Positions 7,153 through 14,791 of a stretch of DNA of 19,478 nt are shown here, one piece after another. The notes below the pieces were generated by a model. That model was not told where the DNA came from, did not search any database, and saw only the letters and a list, made by a program, of their open reading frames with translations. Numbering within the stretch: the stretch's first letter is position 1; the number at the start of each line of letters is the position of its first letter. The position numbers and the translations under genes are program-made. The DNA is from Clostridium sp. UBA4746 (GTDB lineage: Bacteria > Bacillota > Clostridia > Clostridiales > Clostridiaceae), in the NCBI GenBank assembly GCA_002403785.1, contig DHIM01000029.1:405-19882 (forward strand). Direction: 5' to 3'.

Positions 7153-7287
7153 TAAAATAACTAGTCGGTATGCTAGTCTATTTTGCGTCATATATCGTTT
7201 AACGGAACCTCTTGTAGTTTGACTATTAGGGCAACCTGCACTAAGTCTGACGCAAGATATGAAGGGCATCTTTGACTAGTTATTTTA
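7153..7287 (+). other. Structured intergenic element between nusB and folD (candidate leader RNA, ncRNA or MITE)
   Basis: Nested inverted repeats cover 135 bases. P1: 7153-7166 with 7274-7287, 14 bp, core TAACTAGTC / GACTAGTTA. P1b: 7170-7174 with 7265-7269, 5 bp with one G-U. P2: 7179-7190 with 7248-7259, 12 bp with one G-U, core TTGCGTCA / TGACGCAA. The 57-base terminal domain can form GACT (7221-7224) with AGTC (7244-7247), and inside that AGG-GCAA-CCT (7228-7237), a GNRA-type loop. The hexamer CTAGTC occurs at both 7161-7166 and 7173-7178, so GACTAG at 7274-7279 has two possible partners. The right arm ends TTATTTTAG, not a clean U-tract. It is non-coding in all frames I read. The pairing is direct observation; its role is unknown. 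It could be a folD leader, an elaborate terminator, or a small mobile-element remnant, though I see no target-site duplication. Confidence 0.5.
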
Positions 7288-7372
7288 GTCCAATGAAAGA
7301 GGGATTTTAGGGCTATGTTAGAACTTTATTGTAATAGTTAATATATTTTTTAATTTAAAAGGAGAGATTAAT

Positions 7373-8221
7373 GTGGGCATTAAAGTTAATGGCAAGGTAA
7401 TAGTTGAAAAGTACAGAGACGAAATTAAGGCTATTATAAAGGACGGGGTTAGTACGGGGATCAGAGTACCATCAATTAAAACAATATTAGTAGGAGACGA
7501 TGGAGGTTCTTTATCATATGTAAAAAGTCAAAGTAACCTCTGCAGTAAATTAGGGATTTCATATACATGTGTTAATTTGGATAAAGACATAGAACAAAAG
7601 GATATTATAGATATTATAGAAAAGTTCAATGAAGATAATAGTGTAGATGGGATAATAATTCAATTACCCCTACCTAAAAATCTTAATGAAAAAGAAATTA
7701 CTTCTAAAATATCATATAATAAGGATATTGATGGATTAACTGACGTAAATATGGGTAGATTTTATAAGGGAGAGAAAAGCTTTATTCCCTGCACTGCTTT
7801 AGGTGTCATTGAAATGATTAAAAATACTGGATGCGTTATTAAAGGGAAGCATGCTGTTGTTATTGGTAGAAGTAATATTGTAGGAAAGCCAGCAGCACAA
7901 TTGCTACTTAATGAAGATGCAACGGTTACGATATGTCACTCTAAAACTTTAAATTTGAAGGGGATTTGTAAAACTGCGGATATAATAGTTGCCGCAATAG
8001 GCAAACCAGGTTTTGTTACAGGTGATTTTATTAAAGAAGGAGCAGTTGTTATAGATGTTGGAACTACAATGATAAATAATAAGGTTACTGGGGATGTATG
8101 TTTCGATGAGGTTATTAAGCATGCAAGTTATGTCACCCCAGTTCCAGGAGGAACGGGACTAATGACTACAACAATGTTAATTAAAAATGTTTGCTCCGCT
8201 TGGAGGGATAATGTTTATTAA
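7373..8221 (+). CDS. folD: Methylenetetrahydrofolate dehydrogenase FolD, catalytic Lys replaced by Gln
   Basis: FolD normally oxidises 5,10-methylene-THF to methenyl-THF with NAD(P) and hydrolyses that to 10-formyl-THF. The 282 residues show the family signatures VDGIIIQLPLP, NKDIDGLTDVNMGRF, the Rossmann motif GRSNIVGKPAAQLLL, and PVPGGTGLMTTTMLIKN near the end. The active-site segment reads SYVKSQ (48-53). The family has Y-x-x-x-K here (E. coli YVASK, K56), so the catalytic lysine is Gln53. This suggests dehydrogenase without normal cyclohydrolase activity. The start is GTG at 7373 after GGAGAG (7361-7366); an out-of-frame ATG overlaps it at 7371. It overlaps xseA by 11 bases. Confidence 0.93.
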   Translation: MGIKVNGKVIVEKYRDEIKAIIKDGVSTGIRVPSIKTILVGDDGGSLSYVKSQSNLCSKLGISYTCVNLDKDIEQKDIIDIIEKFNEDNSVDGIIIQLPLPKNLNEKEITSKISYNKDIDGLTDVNMGRFYKGEKSFIPCTALGVIEMIKNTGCVIKGKHAVVIGRSNIVGKPAAQLLLNEDATVTICHSKTLNLKGICKTADIIVAAIGKPGFVTGDFIKEGAVVIDVGTTMINNKVTGDVCFDEVIKHASYVTPVPGGTGLMTTTMLIKNVCSAWRDNVY

Positions 8222-9416
8222 AGTATTAACAGTAACTGCCCTTAATGGATATATTAAAAAAGTAATAGATAGTGATTTCATATTAAATAATGCTAACGTT
8301 AAAGGAGAACTATCTAATGTAAAATTACATTCTAGTGGGCATATATATTTTTCATTAAAAGATGCATTTGGAAAGATAAATTGTATAATGTTTAAATCAC
8401 AGGCTCAAAAACTTACAATTACGCCTAGAGATGGAATGAATGTTATCATTCGAGGAAAGGTTTCTGTTTATGAACGTGGAGGAGCATATCAAATTTATTG
8501 CAATTCAATGGAGACAGATGGAGAAGGTCAGTTATATTTAGCTTTTCAAAAATTAAAGGAAAAATTAGAAAAAAAAGGATTATTTGACGAAGCGCATAAG
8601 AAAGAGATACCTTTATTTCCGACGAGAATAGGAATAATTACATCGCAAACAGGAGCAGCAATTAAAGATATTATTAATGTGGCTACAAGACGTAACGTAA
8701 ATGTTAACATGCTGATATACCCAGCGCTTGTTCAAGGGGTAAATGCGAGCACAGACGTTGCACAAGGTGTAAGATATTTTAATACTTCAAAAAATGTTGA
8801 TTTAATTATTATAGCAAGAGGAGGAGGCTCAATAGAAGAATTATGGGCGTTTAATGAAGAAAATTTAGCAAACGTAATATATTCGTCCAATATACCTATA
8901 ATTACTGGAATTGGTCATGAAACAGACTTTACTATAGCAGATTTTGTAAGTGACCATAGAGCACCAACTCCATCTGCAGCGGCAGAAATTGCTGTGAGAG
9001 ATTTAAAAGATTTAAATAATGAAATTATATCATTTAGGGAGTTACTACTAAGATCTGTGAAATTTAAGGTTACTAATGAATATAATAAAATTAATTTACT
9101 AAATAAAACTTTGAAAATAAATAACCCTTTAAATTATGTAGTTAATCAATATACTTATATAGATAATTTAAAACAAAATCTAAATTATAAATTTAATGCA
9201 ATAATTTCACTGGAAAAGCAGAAATTATCAAAATATAATGCTCTTTTGTGCGCACATAACCCTTTAAATGTATTGAATAAGGGATATGCAGTATTGCAAA
9301 ATAATGAAAATGAGGTAATTAGTGAAATAAGTAATTTGAAAAATATAAAAGAGGTTAAAATTACATTGAAAGATGGCAGTGCAGGATTTAAATTAAGTGA
9401 TTTGGAGGAGTTTTAA
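8211..9416 (+). CDS. xseA: Exodeoxyribonuclease VII large subunit
   Basis: Catalytic subunit of exonuclease VII, which degrades single-stranded DNA from both ends. The 401 residues have an N-terminal OB fold (about 3-103, with SSGHIYFSLKD) and the catalytic domain from about 125. Signatures are RIGIITSQTGAAIKDI (139-154), IARGGGSIEELWAFNEE (201-217), GIGHETDFTIADFVSDHRAP (233-252) and TPSAAAE. A helical, Lys/Asn-rich region follows (about 265-345), then a C-terminal segment with LNKGYAVLQN. The frame opens at 8187, but TTGGAGGG at 8200-8207 decides the ATG at 8211, inside the end of folD, indicating coupled translation. Confidence 0.96.
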   Translation: MFIKVLTVTALNGYIKKVIDSDFILNNANVKGELSNVKLHSSGHIYFSLKDAFGKINCIMFKSQAQKLTITPRDGMNVIIRGKVSVYERGGAYQIYCNSMETDGEGQLYLAFQKLKEKLEKKGLFDEAHKKEIPLFPTRIGIITSQTGAAIKDIINVATRRNVNVNMLIYPALVQGVNASTDVAQGVRYFNTSKNVDLIIIARGGGSIEELWAFNEENLANVIYSSNIPIITGIGHETDFTIADFVSDHRAPTPSAAAEIAVRDLKDLNNEIISFRELLLRSVKFKVTNEYNKINLLNKTLKINNPLNYVVNQYTYIDNLKQNLNYKFNAIISLEKQKLSKYNALLCAHNPLNVLNKGYAVLQNNENEVISEISNLKNIKEVKITLKDGSAGFKLSDLEEF

Positions 9417-9649
9417 TGGCAAAGAAAAAAGAAACTTATGAAAACATGATGGGAAGACTTGAAGAGATTGTAAATCTAATGGATGGAAGCGAAGTTACTT
9501 TAGAACAAACTATGATTAATTACGAAGAAGGTATAAAAATTTGCAATAGTTTATATAAAATTTTAAATGATACAGAAGGTAAAATAAAAATATTAACAGA
9601 TGAAGGTGAAAGAGATTTCATGGAACTTACAGATAAAGTTAAAAGTTAG
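9416..9649 (+). CDS. xseB: Exodeoxyribonuclease VII small subunit
   Basis: Small helical partner of XseA, 77 residues, beginning KKETYENMMGRLEEIVNLMDGSEVTLEQTMINYEEG, the conserved family pattern, followed by a heptad-like second helix (ICNSLYKILNDTEGKIKIL). Several XseB copies coat the coiled-coil arm of XseA in the holoenzyme. The start ATG overlaps the xseA stop as TAATG, with GGAGGAG at 9404-9410, so the two subunits are translationally coupled. Confidence 0.96.
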   Translation: MAKKKETYENMMGRLEEIVNLMDGSEVTLEQTMINYEEGIKICNSLYKILNDTEGKIKILTDEGERDFMELTDKVKS

Positions 9650-9678
9650 TTAATATTATAGTGAAAAGAAGGGATAAA

Positions 9679-10548
9679 ATGAACATAAAGTTGCTTAAGG
9701 ATTCAGTAGAACAGTGGATAAGTGATTACTTTAATAAGAAGGCAGAAGTTAATAATAGAAATTTTGAGGCAATGATTTATAGTATAAAAGTCGGAGGTAA
9801 AAGAGTTAGACCAATATTAATGCTTCTTACATATGCTATGTATAAGGAAGACTATAAGGATATTTTACCTTTTGCAGCAGCCATGGAAATGATTCATACA
9901 TATTCACTCATTCATGATGATCTGCCTTGTATGGATAACGATGATTTACGTAGAGGAAAGCCTACAAATCATAAAATATACGGTGAGGCAATAGCAGTAC
10001 TTGCAGGAGATGGATTATTAAATGAAGCCATGATAATAATGCTAAATCAATGTTTAGATGGAAGTTTAAATAAAATTAAGGCAAGTACCATCATAGCAGA
10101 AGCTTCTGGAGCTGAGGGTATGATAGCAGGACAAATTTGTGACATTTTAAGCGAAGGCATCGTAATATCTGCGGAAGAACTTCTATATATGCATAAAAAC
10201 AAGACAGGACAACTAATTAAAGCCGCGATAGTATGTGGTGCTATATTAGGCAATGCCAATAATAGAGATTTACAAAAATTAAAAGAGTATGGTGACAAAT
10301 TAGGCTTAGCATTTCAAATAAAGGATGATATATTGGATGTAATTGGTGACGTTGCTATTTTAGGTAAAAATGTGAAAAGTGACGAATGTAATAATAAAAC
10401 AAATTTTATAACTATGTATGGGCTTGAAAAATGCAAGGAAAAATGCAATGAATTAACAGAAGAATGTTCCCAAATATTAAAAGATCTTACCATAAATACA
10501 AAAAAACTAGAAGAAATCACAGAGCTTTTATTGAAAAGGGAATATTAA
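9679..10548 (+). CDS. ispA: Polyprenyl (farnesyl-type) diphosphate synthase
   Basis: Trans-prenyltransferase that condenses IPP with DMAPP and GPP, most likely to farnesyl diphosphate. The 289 residues hold the first Asp-rich motif DDLPCMD (80-86, DDxxxxD) with LRRGKPTNH after it, and a second KDDILD motif in FQIKDDILDVIGD. VGGKRVRPIL (38-47) binds diphosphate. Tyr75, five residues before the first Asp motif, is typical of short-chain bacterial FPP synthases. A GTG at 9661 opens the frame 18 bases earlier, but the SD AGAAGGGA (9666-9673) lies inside that extension and serves the ATG at 9679. Geranylgeranyl product length cannot be excluded from sequence. Confidence 0.94.
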   Translation: MNIKLLKDSVEQWISDYFNKKAEVNNRNFEAMIYSIKVGGKRVRPILMLLTYAMYKEDYKDILPFAAAMEMIHTYSLIHDDLPCMDNDDLRRGKPTNHKIYGEAIAVLAGDGLLNEAMIIMLNQCLDGSLNKIKASTIIAEASGAEGMIAGQICDILSEGIVISAEELLYMHKNKTGQLIKAAIVCGAILGNANNRDLQKLKEYGDKLGLAFQIKDDILDVIGDVAILGKNVKSDECNNKTNFITMYGLEKCKEKCNELTEECSQILKDLTINTKKLEEITELLLKREY

Positions 10549-10550
10549 AA

Positions 10551-10583
10551 TACACAAGTGTTAAACAATTAATAAGTTGTGTA
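10551..10583 (+). repeat. Inverted repeat after ispA
   Basis: TACACAA (10551-10557) pairs with TTGTGTA (10577-10583) across a 19-base loop. No T-run follows (AAAGGGC). A second small pair, GGCTA / TAGCC (10589-10593 and 10608-10612), lies just after it. These may weakly end the nusB-ispA transcript but do not qualify as a clear terminator. Confidence 0.4.
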
Positions 10584-10622
10584 TAAAGGGCTATTAACTT
10601 GTTTGCTTAGCCAAAATAGCTT

Positions 10623-10651
10623 TTGAATAAAATATTATTATATGATATAAT
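10623..10651 (+). promoter_or_regulatory. Sigma-A promoter of dxs with extended -10
   Basis: TTGAAT (10623-10628), 17-base spacer, TATAAT (10646-10651), with TG one base upstream of the -10 (TGATATAAT). This is the strongest vegetative promoter in the window. A short inverted repeat CCCAT / GTGGG (10655-10659 with 10664-10668) lies over the expected transcription start and would put a small stem at the 5' end of the message. Confidence 0.75.
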
Positions 10652-10705
10652 ATCCCCATAAATGTGGGTAAAAATAATACATTTAATAAAAGAGGATAGA
10701 GATAT

Positions 10706-12568
10706 ATGAGCAAAATTTTAAATGATTTTAATGATATAAATAAAGTAAAAAAAATGACTATAGAGGAATTGGATGCATTTTCACAAGAAATTAGAGATTT
10801 TCTAATTGAAAAAGTATCTAAAACTGGAGGACACTTAGCTTCTAATTTAGGTGTAGTAGAGTTAACATTAAGTTTATACAATGTTTTTAATTTAGATAAA
10901 GATAAAATAATTTGGGATGTAGGTCATCAATCTTACGTACATAAAATTCTTACAGGAAGAAAAGATAAATTTGATTCACTTAGAAGTTATGGTGGGTTAA
11001 GTGGTTTTCCTAAAAGAGAAGAAAGTAAATACGATATTTTTGAATCAGGACATAGTAGTACTTCCATTTCTGCTGGGCTTGGAATTGCTAGAGCCAGAGA
11101 TTTACAAAAAGAAGATTATAATGTAATTTCTGTAATAGGTGATGGTGCACTAACAGGTGGAATGGCTTTTGAAGCTTTAAATGATGTAGGATTTAGAAAA
11201 GCAAAAATGATTATTGTTCTTAATGATAATCAAATGTCTATTTCTAAAAATGTTGGAGGCATATCTAAGTATTTAAGCCAATTCAGAATTGATCCAACTT
11301 ATAACAGAATAAAAAAAGAAATAAATTCTACTCTGAGAAAAATTCCTAGCGTAGGCGACGGTATGGTTAATTCAATTCAGAAACTTAAAAACGGAATTAA
11401 GCAGGTTGTTGTTCCAGGGATGTTGTTTGAGCATATGGGTATAAAATACTTAGGACCTATAGATGGACATGATATTAAAGAAGTAAGTAAGGTTTTAAAA
11501 TTAGCTAAAAAAATAAATGGACCAGTAATCATTCATGTTATAACTAAAAAGGGCAAGGGTTATAAATTTGCTGAAGAGCAGCCAAATAAATTTCATAGTA
11601 TGGGTCCATTTAATCCATCAAATGGAGAGCTATGTAGTAGTCACAAGGAAAGTTATTCTGATGCATTTGGGGAGCAGATTGTATCCCTTGCAAAGGAGAA
11701 TAAAAATATAGTAGCAATAACAGCGGCAATGCCTGAGGGTACAGGGCTAGAAACGTTTTCAAAAGAGTTTAGTAATAGATTTTTTGATGTGGGTATTGCA
11801 GAGCAACATGCAGTTACTATGGCTGCAGGAATGGCATCGCAAGGATTGAAACCTATTTTTGCGGTTTACTCTACTTTTCTTCAACGGGCATATGATCAAA
11901 TTTTACATGATGTTTGTCTACAAAAATTACCTGTTGTTTTTGCTATAGATAGGGCTGGCATAGTTGGTCAGGATGGAGAAACTCATCAAGGAGTATTTGA
12001 CTTATCGTATTTGTCACATATACCTAATATGACGATTATGGCTCCAAAATGTATAAATGAACTTAAGACTATGCTAACTTTCGCAGTCAATCAAGATTAC
12101 CCTATTGCTATTAGATACCCTAGGGGTGGGGATAATCCTAACGTTAAAATGACCCCAATTGAAAACTTTAAAAGAGGTAAATGGGAAACTCTATATAGTG
12201 GTGGTAAAATAGCATTTATAGCTACAGGTAAAATGGTTCAAAATGCCATTTTAGTTAGAGAAAGATTAAACAATATAGGAGTAGAAGCTACTGTAATTAA
12301 TGCGTGTTTTATTAAACCGATTGATAAATCACTAATTTTAGAGCTAGTTCATAAAAAGTATTCATTAGTAACTATAGAAGATAATCTTGTGCATGGAGGA
12401 TTAGGTTCTTTAGTGCTTGAGTATGTAAATACACTTGAGGAAAACTCAAAGGTTATTAATTTAGGATATAAAGATGAATTTATTCCAAATGGATCAGTTG
12501 ATATACTGTATAGATTGAATAAATTGGATGTAGATGGTGTTTTTGAAAGTGTTTTAAAATTAGTATAA
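10706..12568 (+). CDS. dxs: 1-Deoxy-D-xylulose-5-phosphate synthase
   Basis: First enzyme of the MEP isoprenoid pathway: thiamine diphosphate-dependent condensation of pyruvate and glyceraldehyde 3-phosphate to DXP, supplying IPP and DMAPP to the IspA encoded upstream. The 620 residues match the family's length. Visible signatures: GHLASNLGVVELT (42-54), WDVGHQSYVHKILTGR (70-85), the thiamine diphosphate motif from GDG (145-147) to NDN (173-175), PIDGHD (251-256), and the second-domain motif DVGIAEQHAVTMAAGMA (361-377) with catalytic Glu366. The start is ATG after AAGAGGATAGAG. It has its own strong promoter and probably leads the transcript through recN. Confidence 0.97.
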   Translation: MSKILNDFNDINKVKKMTIEELDAFSQEIRDFLIEKVSKTGGHLASNLGVVELTLSLYNVFNLDKDKIIWDVGHQSYVHKILTGRKDKFDSLRSYGGLSGFPKREESKYDIFESGHSSTSISAGLGIARARDLQKEDYNVISVIGDGALTGGMAFEALNDVGFRKAKMIIVLNDNQMSISKNVGGISKYLSQFRIDPTYNRIKKEINSTLRKIPSVGDGMVNSIQKLKNGIKQVVVPGMLFEHMGIKYLGPIDGHDIKEVSKVLKLAKKINGPVIIHVITKKGKGYKFAEEQPNKFHSMGPFNPSNGELCSSHKESYSDAFGEQIVSLAKENKNIVAITAAMPEGTGLETFSKEFSNRFFDVGIAEQHAVTMAAGMASQGLKPIFAVYSTFLQRAYDQILHDVCLQKLPVVFAIDRAGIVGQDGETHQGVFDLSYLSHIPNMTIMAPKCINELKTMLTFAVNQDYPIAIRYPRGGDNPNVKMTPIENFKRGKWETLYSGGKIAFIATGKMVQNAILVRERLNNIGVEATVINACFIKPIDKSLILELVHKKYSLVTIEDNLVHGGLGSLVLEYVNTLEENSKVINLGYKDEFIPNGSVDILYRLNKLDVDGVFESVLKLV

Positions 12569-12606
12569 ATAGGGTACTTTAGTGGATTTTTAAGGAGTTT
12601 TTTATA

Positions 12607-13416
12607 TTGGAAAATAAAGAGAGATTAGATGTTATTGTAGTTAAAAGAGGCATAATATTTTCTAGAGAAAGAGCAAAAGAAAATATTATTTCTGGAAATA
12701 TAATGGTGGATGGTATTGTGACTACTAAATGTGGAAAAAAAGTAGACTTATCATCTAGTATTGATTTTATTGGAGAAGATATTCTTTATGTCAGTAGGGG
12801 CGGAATAAAGCTAGAAAAGGCTATAAACCTCTTTGGTATTGAACTTAAAGCCAAAACTTGTATAGATATAGGCGCATCTACAGGAGGGTTTACAGATTGT
12901 ATGCTTCAACATGGGGCATATAGGGTATACTCTATAGATGTTGGAACAAATCAATTAGATGATAAGCTGCGAGGTGACCCACGAGTAGTGTCAATGGAAA
13001 AGACGAACATAAGGTATTTAAGTGTAGATAGTATTGGGGAACTCGCTGACTTTGCCAGTATAGATGTATCATTTATATCACTCGAAAAGGTTATTCCAAA
13101 TTTACTTAACCTATTAAAAAATGATGGTGGTGGTGTAGCATTATTAAAGCCACAATTTGAAGTAGGTGTAGGTAAAGTAAATAAACAAGGTGTGGTTAAA
13201 AAATCTAGTGAACATGTTGAGGTAATAATTAAGGTATTGAACCTTCTTAATTCGCTCAATGTAAAGGTTGTTAATGTTAATTATTCGTCAATAAAAGGAC
13301 CTAATGGTAATATAGAGTATTTAATTTATTTTAAAAAATCTAAAGAGCATTATGAAGATTATACTGACGACAAAATAAGGGAATTGGTTAGTGAAGCCCA
13401 TAAAAATTTAAATTAG
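12607..13416 (+). CDS. TlyA family rRNA 2'-O-methyltransferase (YqxC/hemolysin A type)
   Basis: Members of this family methylate the 2'-O of cytidines in rRNA; some are also named hemolysin A. The 269 residues begin with an S4 RNA-binding domain (about 6-65: RLDVIVVKRGIIFSRERAKE). An FtsJ/RrmJ-type methyltransferase domain follows, with the SAM loop DIGASTGGFTDC (87-98), YSIDVGTNQLDDKLR, DVSFISL (153-159) and KPQFE (181-185). The start is a TTG at 12607 set by AAGGAG at 12592-12597, nine bases away. It follows dxs by 38 bases, as in B. subtilis (yqxC). Whether it methylates 16S, 23S or both cannot be told from sequence. Confidence 0.93.
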   Translation: MENKERLDVIVVKRGIIFSRERAKENIISGNIMVDGIVTTKCGKKVDLSSSIDFIGEDILYVSRGGIKLEKAINLFGIELKAKTCIDIGASTGGFTDCMLQHGAYRVYSIDVGTNQLDDKLRGDPRVVSMEKTNIRYLSVDSIGELADFASIDVSFISLEKVIPNLLNLLKNDGGGVALLKPQFEVGVGKVNKQGVVKKSSEHVEVIIKVLNLLNSLNVKVVNVNYSSIKGPNGNIEYLIYFKKSKEHYEDYTDDKIRELVSEAHKNLN

Positions 13417-13427
13417 TATACATGGGA

Positions 13428-13457
13428 TATAGCAATTAATAGTTGATATATGCTATA
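13428..13457 (+). repeat. Small inverted repeat between tlyA and nadK
   Basis: TATAGCA (13428-13434) pairs with TGCTATA (13451-13457) across 16 bases. It lies nine bases before the nadK SD (AAGGAGG at 13467-13473). No U-tract follows, so it is not a terminator. It may be chance in AT-rich DNA. Confidence 0.35.
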
Positions 13458-13477
13458 GAAATTGGCAAGGAGGAAAT

Positions 13478-14359
13478 ATGAAAAAGATTGGCATTAACAT
13501 AAATACCACTAAGGATAAAGATGGAAAAACAATTAAGTATGTAAAAAATATTGTTAGTAAATATATAGATGATAATAATATATTCATTTTTAAAGATGCT
13601 TTTGGACTAGAAAATATTAAGTATAACGATTTAGATATTATTATTGCTTTAGGTGGAGATGGAACTATTTTAAGAACATCACGGAATATAAAAAATTCTA
13701 ATATTCCAATTTTAGGTGTCAATATAGGTAACTTAGGCTTTCTTTCAAGTGTGGAGTTATTAGAATTTGAAAATGCTATGAAAAGATTTAACGAGGATGA
13801 TTATTATGTAGAAGATAGAATGATGCTTAAGTGTACCTTTCCTTGCCGAGGGGAAACTGAAGAATATACTGCACTAAATGATATAGTTGTATCGAAAGGA
13901 ACACTTGCGAGAGCTGTTAAATATGAGCTACATATAGATAATAAGTTTTATATTGATTTTATAGGGGATGGACTTATAATATCTACGCCGACAGGATCTA
14001 CTGCATATTCATTATCAGCAGGTGGACCTATAATTTACCCTAATTTGGATGTTATAGCTTTAACACCTGTATGTCCATTAGCTTTATCTATGAGGACTAT
14101 TGTTTTGGATAGTAAAAGTGAAATATCTGTAAGTATAAAATGTGAACATGAAAGCGTATATTTGACACTAGATGGGCAACAAGCAATAAATCTAAATAGC
14201 TATGAAAAAATATTAATAAGTGTTTCAAATAAAAGATGCAGATTGGTTAAATTTAATGATTATAATTATTTTGGCATATTGAGAAAAAAGATAATTTCTA
14301 GAACAACAGATTGTGAGGGAGAAAAAGATGAAAATTTCACGTCATGCAAAAATAATTGA
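13478..14359 (+). CDS. nadK: NAD kinase
   Basis: Phosphorylates NAD to NADP with ATP or polyphosphate, the only route to NADP. The 293 residues contain the diagnostic GGDGT (59-63) with its catalytic Asp61, VNIGNLGFLS (81-90), the ALNDIVVSKG segment (132-141), and GDGLIISTPTGSTAYSLSAG (163-182) followed by GPIIYP. The ATG follows AAGGAGG. The last 32 bases overlap the start of argR, so the charged tail EGEKDENFTSCKNN is read from DNA that also carries the argR SD and first codons. The gene sits between tlyA and argR, the usual clostridial position; B. subtilis lacks it here. Confidence 0.97.
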   Translation: MKKIGININTTKDKDGKTIKYVKNIVSKYIDDNNIFIFKDAFGLENIKYNDLDIIIALGGDGTILRTSRNIKNSNIPILGVNIGNLGFLSSVELLEFENAMKRFNEDDYYVEDRMMLKCTFPCRGETEEYTALNDIVVSKGTLARAVKYELHIDNKFYIDFIGDGLIISTPTGSTAYSLSAGGPIIYPNLDVIALTPVCPLALSMRTIVLDSKSEISVSIKCEHESVYLTLDGQQAINLNSYEKILISVSNKRCRLVKFNDYNYFGILRKKIISRTTDCEGEKDENFTSCKNN

Positions 14360-14780
14360 GATTATTCAATCTAAAGAGGTTGAAACTCAAGAGCAGTTAG
14401 CTGAAGAACTAAAAAACAAAGGATTTGATATTACCCAAGCAACTGTTTCTAGAGACATAAAAGAACTAAAATTAATTAAGGTTATGAATGCATATGGAAC
14501 TCACAAGTATGCTACTAGTTCTCCAGGTGATAGTTTCTTATCAAATAAATTAGTTACTATATTTTCTCAAACAGTGCTTTATGTTGACCACGTAGATAAT
14601 TTTGTAGTTTTGAAAACTATATCAGGAGCTGGTGGTGCTGCTGCAGAAGCTTTAGATTCTTTGAAATTTAGTGGTATTGTAGGAACTATAGCTGGAGATA
14701 ATACTGTTTTTATTTTAGTTAGAAAAAAAGAGGATACAAAAGAAATAATTCAAAAAATTAAAAAAATGATTAATGAATAG
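14328..14780 (+). CDS. argR: Arginine repressor ArgR/AhrC
   Basis: Hexameric arginine-sensing regulator; it represses arginine synthesis, may activate catabolism, and in some bacteria aids site-specific recombination. The 150 residues have an N-terminal winged helix (1-65, recognition region ITQATVSRDIKELKLIKV at 35-52) and a C-terminal oligomerisation and arginine-binding domain with GAGGAAAEALD (100-110) and GTIAGDNT (119-126). Many ArgR proteins have two Asp in the last motif (GDD); here the second is Asn125. The frame opens at a GTG at 14313, but GAGGGAG at 14315-14321 sits over that codon and serves the ATG at 14328. It overlaps nadK by 32 bases; recN starts 11 bases after its stop. I see no obvious ARG box upstream. 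Confidence 0.95.
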   Translation: MKISRHAKIIEIIQSKEVETQEQLAEELKNKGFDITQATVSRDIKELKLIKVMNAYGTHKYATSSPGDSFLSNKLVTIFSQTVLYVDHVDNFVVLKTISGAGGAAAEALDSLKFSGIVGTIAGDNTVFILVRKKEDTKEIIQKIKKMINE

Positions 14781-14791
14781 GAGGAGTTAGT

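Noticed and set aside
7228..7270. AGGGCAACC ... GACGCAA resembles parts of the c-di-GMP-I (GEMM) riboswitch
   Set aside because: In GEMM these two pieces flank a short CC/GG stem and GACGCAA is not paired with an upstream TTGCGTC. Here the intervening stem is missing and GACGCAA is locked in the 12-bp P2 helix.
7153..7287. Insertion of a small mobile element with 14-bp terminal inverted repeats
   Set aside because: Not adopted as the call: no flanking target duplication is visible and there is no second copy in this window. It is kept only as an alternative in the element's entry.
7129..7372. THF or ZTP riboswitch upstream of folD, or OLE RNA, which occurs in nusB-folD-dxs neighbourhoods of some Firmicutes
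   Set aside because: The conserved core sequences of THF and ZTP aptamers are not present, and OLE RNA is about 600 nt while this gap is 244 bases.
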